From the NCBI RefSeq assembly GCF_020616555.1, contig NZ_CP085173.1:5906001-5970000 (forward strand): DNA of 64,000 bases, written 5' to 3'. The stretch is from Streptomyces longhuiensis. Lineage in GTDB: Bacteria > Actinomycetota > Actinomycetes > Streptomycetales > Streptomycetaceae. The notes under the pieces were generated by a model. It did not search any database. It worked only from the letters and a program-made list of their open reading frames with translations, and was not told the DNA's origin. The first letter of the stretch is position 1. Every line of letters starts with the position of its first letter. Below, piece by piece: positions 17,566-24,919 of this stretch. The translations under genes and the position numbers were made by a program.

Positions 17566-17592
17566 CCCACCCGACACGGCACACGCACGGAC

Positions 17593-17639
17593 ACAGGGGG
17601 GGGGGCCCCCCCCCGCGGGGGGGGGCCGCCCCTCCCTGT
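17593..17639. terminator. Homopolymer-rich hairpin between convergent genes
   Basis: Runs of ten G, nine C and nine G are bounded by ACAGGG and CCCTGT. Any of several stems can form, and a terminator between the convergent genes is likely. Such runs are also prone to sequencing error, so the exact run lengths are doubtful. Confidence 0.5.
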
Positions 17640-17665
17640 CGTACATCAGCCTGCGGACGCCGTCG

Positions 17666-17866
17666 TCACCACGCCTGGCGGACCTTGCCCTCGCTCGGCA
17701 GCAGGATCCACAGCGCGATGTACAGCAGGAACTGGGGGCCGGGAAGCAGACACGAGAGCACGAAGATCACGCGCATCGTCGTCGCGGAGGTGCCGAAGCG
17801 CCTTGCCAGCGCTGCGCACACTCCGCCGATCATCCGTCCGTTCGTGGGGCGGGCAAGGGCGGTCAT
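17666..17866 (-). CDS. PspC-domain membrane protein
   Basis: A 66-residue protein matching the PspC domain: NGRMIGGVCAALARRFG, then TTMRVIFVLSCLLPGPQFLLYIALWILLPSE with one long or two short membrane segments. PspC proteins take part in envelope stress sensing, and in actinobacteria similar short forms sit in the membrane without a PspA operon. ATG 17866 has AAGGAG at the right distance. Confidence 0.85.
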   Translation of the reverse strand: MTALARPTNGRMIGGVCAALARRFGTSATTMRVIFVLSCLLPGPQFLLYIALWILLPSEGKVRQAW

Positions 17867-17974
17867 GGTGGGCTCCTTCGCGAACCGTAGCGGTGAGGCG
17901 CCCCCTTGGCCGGGACGGCCGGGACGCCTTTGATGTCTTCAAAGCTACGGTGACGAACGGGGCGAAGCGTCAGC

Positions 17975-18526
17975 TCACGGGGCGACGCCGACCCTGGAAA
18001 TCGTCGGGGTCCGCCCCTGAGACGGCTCCTCCCGCGGGAGGGGGGTGGCCTCGGTCCTGCGGCGGAGCCTGCCCCTGAGGGTCGGCACCACGGCCGCGTG
18101 CGCGAGGGCCACGCCCAGCGTGTTCAGGAACAGCGAGTCGATGTCCACGACCTGCCCCGGCACCCCGGTCTGCAGCAGTTCGATGCCGAGCGAGAGCAGC
18201 GCTCCGGCGGCGACCGTACGCACCAGCGAACCCAGCGGCGAGACGACGAGCCGCCCCCCGGCGATCGGCAGCAGCACCCCCAGCGGGGCGAGCAGCAGCA
18301 GTTCCTTGCCGATCCGCCGCACCGCCTCCGCCGGGCCGAGCGCGAGATCCGCCCTGATCCCCGCGAACGGATGCAGGTTCGCGGCGCTGACCCACGGCAC
18401 GTCCAGTGGTCGCAGCGTGATCCAGCAGACGAGAAGCAGATGCGCGGCAAGGAGGACTATCCCTGCCGTACGGAAGCGGATGGCGGCCTTGGAGCCGCCC
18501 GGGCGATGGCGCTGCACGCCCCCCAA
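17975..18526 (-). CDS. VanZ-family membrane protein
   Basis: A 183-residue protein with four or five membrane segments and VanZ-like blocks: CWITLRPLDVPW, NLHPFAGI, LLLAPLGVLLPI, SLGIELLQTGVPGQVVDIDSL and NTLGVALAHA. VanZ homologues are named for teicoplanin resistance, but their reaction is undefined. The start may be GTG at 18517 inside the reading frame. It lies 68 bases after the lipoprotein gene of the afsQ group on the same strand and could be cotranscribed. Confidence 0.82.
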   Translation of the reverse strand: MGGVQRHRPGGSKAAIRFRTAGIVLLAAHLLLVCWITLRPLDVPWVSAANLHPFAGIRADLALGPAEAVRRIGKELLLLAPLGVLLPIAGGRLVVSPLGSLVRTVAAGALLSLGIELLQTGVPGQVVDIDSLFLNTLGVALAHAAVVPTLRGRLRRRTEATPLPREEPSQGRTPTISRVGVAP

Positions 18527-18594
18527 GACGCGGACGGCGGGACGATCGGTTCCGCGTCGCCGGCGTCCGCCCGCGACAACCGCGCCCGCCCCGG

Positions 18595-19206
18595 TCAGCC
18601 GACCGTCTCGGCGGGCGCCGGGACGAGCCCCGGCCGCGTCCGCATCTCCGGGGAACAGTCGTACGCGCGCAGCGCGTCGTCACCCGGCCCGCCGAGCACG
18701 ACCTTGTCGTCCTTGGCCGCGGCCCCGCCGTTCGCATACGTACACACGATCTGGGCCAGCGCGTACGGCGAGAGGTCGTCCGGCGGGACGCTCAGCCGCA
18801 GCGCGTTGTCCGGGTCGCCCTTGCCCGGCCCCGAGACGGTCATCCCGGGCCTGACGTCCGTGGTGTACCCCGCCTGCCGCTCGGCGCCGACCGGAGACTG
18901 CTCCAGCTCGTCGAGCAGCGCCTGCGCGAGCCGCACCCGGTCCGAGGCGCCCTGCCCCTTCGGCAGGGTCACCGACCGGTCGACGCTCACCAGCTGTGAC
19001 GTACAGACCAGATACACCTGCACGGCGAACTCGCCGCCCGAGCGCGACCCCAGATCCGGCCCCGACAGCGTGCACGGCACCCGCGAGGGCGCGGCCCCGA
19101 AGTCCGTCGGCACCTCCGTCGGCCTGATCCCGCACCCGGCGAGCAGCACGGCGAGAAACGCCGTACCCAGCACCGCGCAACGCCGTCCTGCCTTGCGTGT
19201 GGTCAT
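18595..19206 (-). CDS. Lipoprotein of the AfsQ operon
   Basis: About 203 residues with a lipoprotein signal peptide ending at Cys25 (LLAGCGIRPTEVP). The mature part (VQVYLVCTSQLVSVDR, VRLAQALLDELEQSPVGAE, SPYALAQIVCTYANG) resembles a GerMN-like domain. It is the third gene of the afsQ1-afsQ2 transcription unit, where S. coelicolor also has a lipoprotein gene. By analogy with CseA in the Cse system it may tune the sensor kinase from outside; that is inference. ATG 19206 overlaps the afsQ2 stop; GTG 19209 is possible. Confidence 0.85.
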   Translation of the reverse strand: MTTRKAGRRCAVLGTAFLAVLLAGCGIRPTEVPTDFGAAPSRVPCTLSGPDLGSRSGGEFAVQVYLVCTSQLVSVDRSVTLPKGQGASDRVRLAQALLDELEQSPVGAERQAGYTTDVRPGMTVSGPGKGDPDNALRLSVPPDDLSPYALAQIVCTYANGGAAAKDDKVVLGGPGDDALRAYDCSPEMRTRPGLVPAPAETVG

Positions 19207-20783
19207 CACGCGCCGCCCTCCTCACCGGAACCGCCACCGACGGCGCCCTCGTCGTCGGGCGGCAGCGTCAGTGGTGACGCGTCGAGCGGCAGCCGGAACG
19301 TGAACACGGCGCCGCCCTCAGGGGAGTTGGCGGCCGTGATCTCGCCGCCGTGGATGTGCGCGTTCTCCAGGGCGATCGAGAGCCCGAGCCCGCTGCCCTC
19401 CGAACGCGGCCTCGACGCGCTCGCCTTGTAGAACCGGTCGAAGACATGCGGGAGCACGTCCTGCGGGATGCCGGGCCCGTGGTCACGCACCTCGATCACC
19501 AGCTCCGAGTCCGCGAGCCGCACGGACACCCGCACCGGCGAGCCGCCGTGCTTGAGCGCGTTCCCGATCAGGTTCGCCATGATGACGTCGAGGCGGCGCG
19601 GGTCGATGCGGGCCATGATGCCGCGCTCCGCGTCCAGATCCACCGCGTCGAGCCAGGCGCGGGCGTCGATGCAGGCCGTGATCTGGTCGGCGATGTCGAC
19701 GTGGTCGAGGACGAGCCGGGCGGTGCCCGCGTCGAAACGGGTCACCTCCATCAGGTTCTCCACCAGGTCGTTCAGCCGGCGCGTCTCGCTCACCACGAGG
19801 CGCACGGCCGGCTCGATCATCGGGTCGACCGAACCGGTCTCCGCGTCGAGCTCCTCCTCGAGGACCTCCGTCACCGCGGTGATCGCGGTCAGCGGCGTAC
19901 GCAGCTCGTGCGACATGTCGGCGACGAAGCGCCGCGACGCCTCCTCGCGCGCGCTCATGTCGGCGACCTTCTTCTCCAGATTCTCCGCGGTCCGGTTGAA
20001 CGTCCGGGAAAGATCGGCCAGTTCATCCGTGCCGGAGACCCGCAGACGCGTGTCCAGCTTCCCTTCCCCGAGCCGCCGGGCCGCCCGCCCGAGCCGGTGC
20101 ACCGGCTTGAGCACCGTCGTCGCCGCGGCCTGCGCGAGCAGCGCCGAACCGATCAGCGCGAGCGCCGTCGCGATCCCGAGCGACCAGGCAAGGGAGTTGA
20201 GATCCTTCGCCTCCGGCTCCAGGGACTTGAGCATGTAGCCCGTCGGCCCCCCGTCGATCACCCGCGCCCCGCCGACCAGATACGGCGTGTCATTGCTGAC
20301 GATCCGCTGCCAGTACAGGTGGTACGGGTGCTTGTTGCCGTCCGTGAGGGGCTGCTCCCTGTTCACCGCGTCCCGCAGCGAACGCGGCACCTCGGCCAGC
20401 GTGATCGCGTCCAGGTCGGAGTTGCCCGCGATCCGCCGGCCGTTCTTGTCGTCGCTGATCAGCAGCACGCTGAAGTGCTGACTGCTGCTCGCCATCAGGT
20501 TCGCGGCATGCTGCAACTCGCCCTGTGTCGGATGCTCGGGCAGCGCCGCGGCGCGGTTCTGCATCTCCTGCTGGAAGTCGCTGAGCGCCGCGTCCTGCGC
20601 CCGGGTCAGCACCGCCTCGCGGTTGAGCCAGTACGCGATCCCCGAGGCCGACACCGCCGCGGTCAGCGCCACCAGGGCGAAGACGACGACGAGCCGCAGC
20701 CGCAGGCTCGTGAAGCGCAGGCCGGCGAGTATCGCCTTCTTCGCCGCGGCCCACCCCCGCAGCCGGTCGTGCGCATCAGTCAC
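19206..20783 (-). CDS. afsQ2: Sensor histidine kinase AfsQ2
   Basis: A 525-residue membrane sensor kinase, partner of AfsQ1. Two membrane segments (LRLVVVFALVALTAAVSASG and LAWSLGIATALALIGSALLAQ) enclose a sensor domain of about 160 residues. HAMP (VLKPVHRLGRAARRLGEGKL), H-box FVADMSHELRTPL with the phosphorylated His, N-box NLIGNALKHGG and G-boxes RDHGPGIP and GSGLGLSI follow. The GTG start overlaps the afsQ1 stop (GTGA). In S. coelicolor AfsQ1/Q2 respond to nitrogen (glutamate) conditions and control antibiotic genes; identity rests on gene order and sequence together. Confidence 0.9.
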   Translation of the reverse strand: MTDAHDRLRGWAAAKKAILAGLRFTSLRLRLVVVFALVALTAAVSASGIAYWLNREAVLTRAQDAALSDFQQEMQNRAAALPEHPTQGELQHAANLMASSSQHFSVLLISDDKNGRRIAGNSDLDAITLAEVPRSLRDAVNREQPLTDGNKHPYHLYWQRIVSNDTPYLVGGARVIDGGPTGYMLKSLEPEAKDLNSLAWSLGIATALALIGSALLAQAAATTVLKPVHRLGRAARRLGEGKLDTRLRVSGTDELADLSRTFNRTAENLEKKVADMSAREEASRRFVADMSHELRTPLTAITAVTEVLEEELDAETGSVDPMIEPAVRLVVSETRRLNDLVENLMEVTRFDAGTARLVLDHVDIADQITACIDARAWLDAVDLDAERGIMARIDPRRLDVIMANLIGNALKHGGSPVRVSVRLADSELVIEVRDHGPGIPQDVLPHVFDRFYKASASRPRSEGSGLGLSIALENAHIHGGEITAANSPEGGAVFTFRLPLDASPLTLPPDDEGAVGGGSGEEGGA

Positions 20784-21466
20784 TGAGGCGTGTCCAGCCG
20801 GTAGCCGACCCCGCGCACCGTACGGATCAGCGTCGGTGACGACGGAACGTCCTCGACCTTCGCGCGCAGCCGCTGCACACACGCGTCGACGAGCCGCGAG
20901 TCACCGAGGTAGTCGTGCTCCCACACCAGACGCAGCAGTTGCTGGCGCGACAGCGCCTGGCCCGGCCTGCGGCTCAGCTCCAGGAGCAACCGCAGTTCCG
21001 TGGGCGTCAGTTGGAGGTCCTCACCGTTCTTCGTGACCGTCATCGCGGCCCGGTCGATGACGAGACTGCCGAACGACGCCGCGTCGTTCGCCTCCCGCTC
21101 GCCCCGCCGGAGCACCGCGCGGATCCGGGCGTCGAGCACCCGCCCCTGCACCGGTTTCACGACGTAGTCGTCGGCGCCGGACTCCAGCCCGACCACCACG
21201 TCGATGTCGTCGCTGCGCGCCGTGAGCAGGATGATCGGCAACTGGTCCGTGCGCCGGATGCGCCGGCACACCTCGAACCCGTCGATGCCGGGCAGCATCA
21301 CATCCAGCACGATCAGGTCCGGCCGCTGCTCACGCAACAGCTTCAGACCGTCCTCGCCGGTGGCAGCGGTGGCAACCCGATGGCCCTGGCGCGTTAGGGA
21401 CAGCTCCAGGGCCGTTCGGATGGCGTCGTCGTCCTCGATCAGCAACAGGGAAGGCACAGACGTCAT
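20780..21466 (-). CDS. afsQ1: OmpR-family response regulator AfsQ1
   Basis: A 228-residue response regulator. The receiver domain has acidic LLIEDDDA, phosphorylation site Asp55 in LIVLDVMLPG, Thr in LLTARSDD and Lys in DDYVVKP. The winged HTH (LTPTELRLLLELSRRPGQ, VDACVQRLRAKVE, IRTVRGVGYRL) follows. If the GTG at codon 4 is the start, the site becomes Asp52, the number I recall for S. coelicolor AfsQ1. The first gene of an operon with afsQ2 and the lipoprotein, it diverges from sigQ, with an AfsQ1 box between. Confidence 0.93.
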   Translation of the reverse strand: MTSVPSLLLIEDDDAIRTALELSLTRQGHRVATAATGEDGLKLLREQRPDLIVLDVMLPGIDGFEVCRRIRRTDQLPIILLTARSDDIDVVVGLESGADDYVVKPVQGRVLDARIRAVLRRGEREANDAASFGSLVIDRAAMTVTKNGEDLQLTPTELRLLLELSRRPGQALSRQQLLRLVWEHDYLGDSRLVDACVQRLRAKVEDVPSSPTLIRTVRGVGYRLDTPQ

Positions 21467-21571
21467 TCTGTCCCATGGCGCGGCTCAAGTTCGACCGTTG
21501 GAGCGCTCCCAAGCTCGTAATGAGGGGGCATCGGGCCCCATCCGCACACGACTCGCACACAGCCGAGCCCT

Positions 21572-21587
21572 GTGACAGGTCTGTGAC
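21572..21587 (+). promoter_or_regulatory. AfsQ1 box upstream of sigQ
   Basis: GTGAC AGGTCT GTGAC is an exact match to the reported AfsQ1 consensus GTnAC-n6-GTnAC. It lies between the divergent afsQ1 and sigQ genes, so AfsQ1 should control sigQ here. Confidence 0.85.
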
Positions 21588-21695
21588 AGTCGACGGACAC
21601 CGTCATGAAGTGACCCGGGCAAGCTTTTGGACATCGCAAGGACGCAAGTCCTTACGAGCCACGGGAAACCGAGACTCCACGACGGGGGGCGCGAG

Positions 21696-22454
21696 ATGAA
21701 CACGCTGCACAGCACCACCACTGGCGCAGTTGTCACACGTCTTCATGACGCTCTCGTGCGGAGTCCCGGTTCCGGGAAGCACGAGTTGTCCGGTGCCGTG
21801 AGCGGGCGGGGGTGCGCTCGCGGCGCCGGGCGTCAACACACCACGTACATGACGGTGGTTGACGCGAACCAGGCGGTATCCGACGGGGGAGCCGCGTACG
21901 GGGAGGAATCGGGGGAGCGGGAGAAGTCCCTGTCGGAGGCCGAGTTCACGGCCTACGTACAGGAACGCCGCGCCTCCCTGTACGCAACCGCCTACCACCT
22001 GACCGGTGACCGGTTCGAGGCCGAGGATCTGCTCCAGAGCGCCCTCTTCTCGACGTACCGCGCCTGGGACAGGATCAGCGACAAGGCGGCGGTCGGGGGC
22101 TACCTCCGCCGCACCATGACCAATCTGCACATCAGCGCGTGGCGCCGCCGCAAGCTGAACGAGTACCCGACCGAGGAACTGCCGGAGACGGCGGGCGACA
22201 CGGACGCGATGCGCGGCACGGAGCTGCGCGCGGTTCTCTGGCAGGCCCTGGCCCGCCTCCCCGAACTGCAGCGCACGATGCTCGTCCTGCGGTACTACGA
22301 GGGTCGTACGGACCCCGAGATCGCGGACATCCTCGACATCAGTGTCGGCACGGTGAAGTCCAGCATCTGGCGCTCCCTGCGTCGGCTGCGCGAGGACGAG
22401 GTCCTCAGCTTCGGCCGTGACCTGGAGGAGTCCTTCGGCGAGCTGGTGGCCTGA
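21696..22454 (+). CDS. sigQ: ECF sigma factor SigQ
   Basis: A 252-residue ECF sigma factor of the SigE/SASP subgroup. A long N-terminal extension of about 85 residues precedes region 2 (FTAYVQERRASLYATAYHLT, RFEAEDLLQSALFSTYRAW, VGGYLRRTMTNLHISAWRRR) and region 4 (LWQALARLPELQRTMLVLRYYEG, DISVGTVKSSIWRSLRRLRE). Its position, divergent from afsQ1 and preceded by an AfsQ1 box, identifies it as SigQ, which in S. coelicolor counteracts AfsQ1 effects on antibiotic production. ATG 21696 is chosen; an in-frame ATG at 21627 lies in the leader. A small hairpin (21638-21653) sits upstream. Confidence 0.88.
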   Translation: MNTLHSTTTGAVVTRLHDALVRSPGSGKHELSGAVSGRGCARGAGRQHTTYMTVVDANQAVSDGGAAYGEESGEREKSLSEAEFTAYVQERRASLYATAYHLTGDRFEAEDLLQSALFSTYRAWDRISDKAAVGGYLRRTMTNLHISAWRRRKLNEYPTEELPETAGDTDAMRGTELRAVLWQALARLPELQRTMLVLRYYEGRTDPEIADILDISVGTVKSSIWRSLRRLREDEVLSFGRDLEESFGELVA

Positions 22455-22545
22455 AGGCGGGGGGCGGGCCGTCGCTCCGGGGGGACGCGACGGTCGTACG
22501 GGGGAGCGGTACCGGGGGGATCACGGGGGATCTTCACGGGGGAAT

Positions 22546-22588
22546 GAAGCGGGACCGGAGGGCCGGGGGGTCTCTCCGGTCCCGCTTC
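22546..22588. terminator. Bidirectional terminator between sigQ and the uridine-kinase-like gene
   Basis: A 15-bp perfect stem (22546-22560 with 22574-22588) lies between two convergent genes. Confidence 0.8.
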
Positions 22589-22614
22589 TCATGCGTACGG
22601 GATGTGCGGGCGGC

Positions 22615-23250
22615 TCACGCCTGGGCGCGGGCCTTCACGCAACGGCCCGCGGCGGCCGCGGCCAGGCGGCCGAGGGCTTCCTCCCTGCCGCACGCGTGCG
22701 CGCCGAGCGCCGTCTGGCGGGCCACGATGCCGCGCTCCGCGCGCATCAGGCGCCAGCCGCGGCGCAGCAGGAACGGCACGGACTTGCGGCCCTCCCTGAG
22801 GTCCCGCAGCAGCCGGCGGCGGAACGTCGTGGACGGGCGGCCGCGCAGGCACAGCGCGTCGGCGAGCAGGCCGAGATCCCGGCAGCGCTCCACGATGTCC
22901 GCGGCGAAGATGCCCTCCGCGATGAACAGCGGCGTGCGCTCGATGTCGAGCGTCTCCTCGCCCACCCGCGAGCTGGTCGCGAGGTCGTAGACGGGAACGC
23001 GGGTGCGGCCCGTGCGGCACAGCTCGGCGATCGCGGCGACGGCCGTCTCCGTGTCCCAGGAGTGGGGCGAGTCCCAGTCGATGTCCGAGCTGCCCGGCAC
23101 CTGCGGCAGCGTGGGGTCGTCGTGCTCCTTGTAGAAGTCGTCCAGGCACAGCACGGGGAGCCCGGAGCGGGACGCGAACGACGACTTGCCGGAGCCGGAA
23201 GGACCTGCCAGCAGGACGACCCGGGTCGGTATCGAGGGATGGGAACTCAC
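22615..23250 (-). CDS. Uridine-kinase-like P-loop NTPase
   Basis: About 211 residues from GTG 23250. A Walker A loop GPSGSGKSS sits at the N-terminus, then VLCLDDFYKEHDDPTLPQ, DIDWDSPHSWD and FIAEGIFAADIVERCRD, with an Arg-rich lid (FRRRLLRDLREGRK). This is the uridine kinase / phosphoribulokinase fold, and the DDFY and DWD-P motifs match uridine kinases. Phosphorylation of uridine would salvage the product of cdd, which fits the surrounding gene set, but no nucleoside operator is present upstream and the substrate is inferred. Confidence 0.8.
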   Translation of the reverse strand: MSSHPSIPTRVVLLAGPSGSGKSSFASRSGLPVLCLDDFYKEHDDPTLPQVPGSSDIDWDSPHSWDTETAVAAIAELCRTGRTRVPVYDLATSSRVGEETLDIERTPLFIAEGIFAADIVERCRDLGLLADALCLRGRPSTTFRRRLLRDLREGRKSVPFLLRRGWRLMRAERGIVARQTALGAHACGREEALGRLAAAAAGRCVKARAQA

Positions 23251-23405
23251 GAGACACCAGTGTGCTGCATCCTCCGCCCCCGGTGGACCCTGCGGGTCGG
23301 CCTTTGTGGCACAGCCGCGCCTCAACTACTCTGCGTACGCGTACGATTACTCGATCTGCGGCGGCGGGCCAACCGGCCGCCGGTACCGGAAACGGGCGGC
23401 ACTTC

Positions 23406-23822
23406 ATGGCACGACACTCAGCGAAGAAGTCCTCGACGGCCCAGCGTGCGCTGATGCGCGCGGGGCTCACCCTCACCGCCGCGGGGGCGGCGCTCGGCGG
23501 GGGTGCGGTGAGCGCCGGTGCGGCGGAGCCCGCCGCCGTGCCTCTCGCCTCGCCGGTCGGCGACCTCGACGCGGCGGCGGCCGGGGGAGCGGTGGCGGGG
23601 GCGCTCGGGACCGCTGCGAACGGGGGTCTCGCCCCGGTCAAGCACCTGAAGCTCAACCCGCTCTCCGGTACCGGGGTCGATCCGCTCGACAACGCGGTCG
23701 GCACCCAGGTCGCCGACTTCAAGCCGGTGACCACGGCCGTCGCGACCGGCCCCCTGGCCAAGGGCGGCGCCCTCGCCGACCTCCCCCTGGTCGGTCCGGC
23801 CAGCTCTCTGCTTCCGGGCTAG
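23406..23822 (+). CDS. Small secreted protein, unknown function
   Basis: A 138-residue protein from ATG 23406. Residues 1-40 are an export signal (basic ARHSAKKSSTAQRALMRAG, hydrophobic core, cut near SAGAAEPA). The mature part is Ala/Gly/Leu-rich with LNPLSGTGVDPLDNAVGTQVAD. No known domain is visible. It is of the same general kind as 17224-17565. The TAG stop is part of a terminator motif shared with hutH. Confidence 0.7.
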   Translation: MARHSAKKSSTAQRALMRAGLTLTAAGAALGGGAVSAGAAEPAAVPLASPVGDLDAAAAGGAVAGALGTAANGGLAPVKHLKLNPLSGTGVDPLDNAVGTQVADFKPVTTAVATGPLAKGGALADLPLVGPASSLLPG

Positions 23823-23865
23823 GGCCTCTCGTTCGGAGCAGGTTGGGTTCGTCCGACCCGAACGA
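23819..23865 (+). terminator. Terminator motif sharing 19 bases with the end of hutH
   Basis: CTAGGGCCTCTCGTTCGGA (23819-23837) includes the stop codon and recurs exactly at 46841-46859. TCGTTCGG (23829-23836) pairs with CCGAACGA (23858-23865). Confidence 0.65.
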
Positions 23866-23923
23866 AAGACCCCAGGACGCCTGACGACGGGATCGCCGCG
23901 CGGCTCGGGGTCCGCATCGTGTG

Positions 23924-23959
23924 GCCGACGACATGACGAAGTGCCGACGACATGACGAA
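23924..23959. repeat. 17-bp direct repeat, two copies
   Basis: GCCGACGACATGACGAA occurs at 23924-23940 and again at 23943-23959, with a 19-bp period, between two terminators. No coding role is seen. Confidence 0.8.
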
Positions 23960-23997
23960 ACCCCGGCCCTCCTGGACGGAGGAGGGCCGGGGTTTCG
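23956..23997 (-). terminator. Terminator of the aldehyde dehydrogenase operon
   Basis: Arms 23956-23972 and 23981-23997 pair perfectly over 17 bp around an eight-base loop. It lies downstream of the short ALDH gene. Confidence 0.85.
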
Positions 23998-24028
23998 GGT
24001 TTCGGGGCGGGGTCGGCTGTGGGTGGGC

Positions 24029-24919
24029 CTAGTACGAAGAGCCCGATGCGCCGAGTGAACCCGTCGGGTGCCACACCGTCTTGGTCTCGAGGAACGACGT
24101 GAGCCGGTCCGTGCCCGGGTCCGTCGTCCAGTCCGTGTCCACAGCCTGGGGACGGCGTACGCGCTTCAGATTGTCCGCCGCCGCGATCTCCAGGTCACGG
24201 GCCAGGTCGGCGTCCGCGCCCGTCAGGTCGATCGCGTTCACGTCCTGGTGCGCGGCCAGCGGCGCGGCGATCTCCGCCGTCCTGCCGGACAGGACGTTCA
24301 CGACACCGCCCGGCACGTCGGACGTGGCGAGCACCTCGCCGAGCGACAGCGCCGGCAGCGGGGACGTCTCGCTCGCGATCACCACGGCCGTGTTGCCCGT
24401 CGCGATCACCGGGGCGATCACCGAGACCAGGCCCAGGAACGACGACTCCTGTGGGGCCAGCACGGCCACCACTCCGGTCGGCTCGGGCGTGGACAGGTTG
24501 AAGAACGGGCCCGCGACCGGGTTCGCCCCGCCCACGACCTGGCCGATCTTGTCCGTCCAGCCCGCGTACCAGACCCACCTGTCGATCGCCGCGTCCACGA
24601 CGGCCGCCGCCTTGGACTTCGACAGGCCCTCGGCGTCCGCCACCTCCCGCACGAACTGGTCGCGGCGGCCCTCCAGCATCTCCGCCACGCGGTAGAGCAC
24701 CTGCCCGCGGTTGTACGCCGTCGCGCCCGCCCAGCCGCCGAACGCCTTGCGCGCCGCCACGACCGCGTCACGCGCGTCCTTGCGGGACGACAGCGGGGCG
24801 TTCGCCAGCCACTTGCCCTTCGAGTCCGACACCTCGTACACCCGGCCGCTCTCGGAACGCGGGAACTTCCCGCCCACGTACAGCTTGTAGGTCTTCAGGA
24901 CTGTGAGTCGCTCAGACAT
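24029..24919 (-). CDS. Short aldehyde-dehydrogenase-like protein lacking the catalytic half
   Basis: About 296 residues, against 480-500 for a full ALDH. It matches the N-terminal, NAD-binding part: LYVGGKFPRSESGR, FGGWAGATAYNRGQVLYRVAEML, DRWVWYAGWTDKIGQV, NLSTPEPTGVVAVLAPQ and VIATGNTAVVIASET. It stops before the region with the catalytic Cys and Glu, and ends in KTVWHPTG followed by a Ser/Gly tail. The frame is intact, so this is not obvious decay. It overlaps the full-length ALDH gene by eight bases and probably acts with it, perhaps as a structural partner. Function is inferred. Confidence 0.8.
   Translation of the reverse strand: MSERLTVLKTYKLYVGGKFPRSESGRVYEVSDSKGKWLANAPLSSRKDARDAVVAARKAFGGWAGATAYNRGQVLYRVAEMLEGRRDQFVREVADAEGLSKSKAAAVVDAAIDRWVWYAGWTDKIGQVVGGANPVAGPFFNLSTPEPTGVVAVLAPQESSFLGLVSVIAPVIATGNTAVVIASETSPLPALSLGEVLATSDVPGGVVNVLSGRTAEIAAPLAAHQDVNAIDLTGADADLARDLEIAAADNLKRVRRPQAVDTDWTTDPGTDRLTSFLETKTVWHPTGSLGASGSSY

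Noticed and set aside
24029..24919. Short ALDH as a decayed pseudogene
   Set aside because: The frame is intact with normal codon use, ends cleanly before a terminator and overlaps its partner gene. Similar half-length ALDH genes next to deoC are, as I recall, conserved in actinobacteria.
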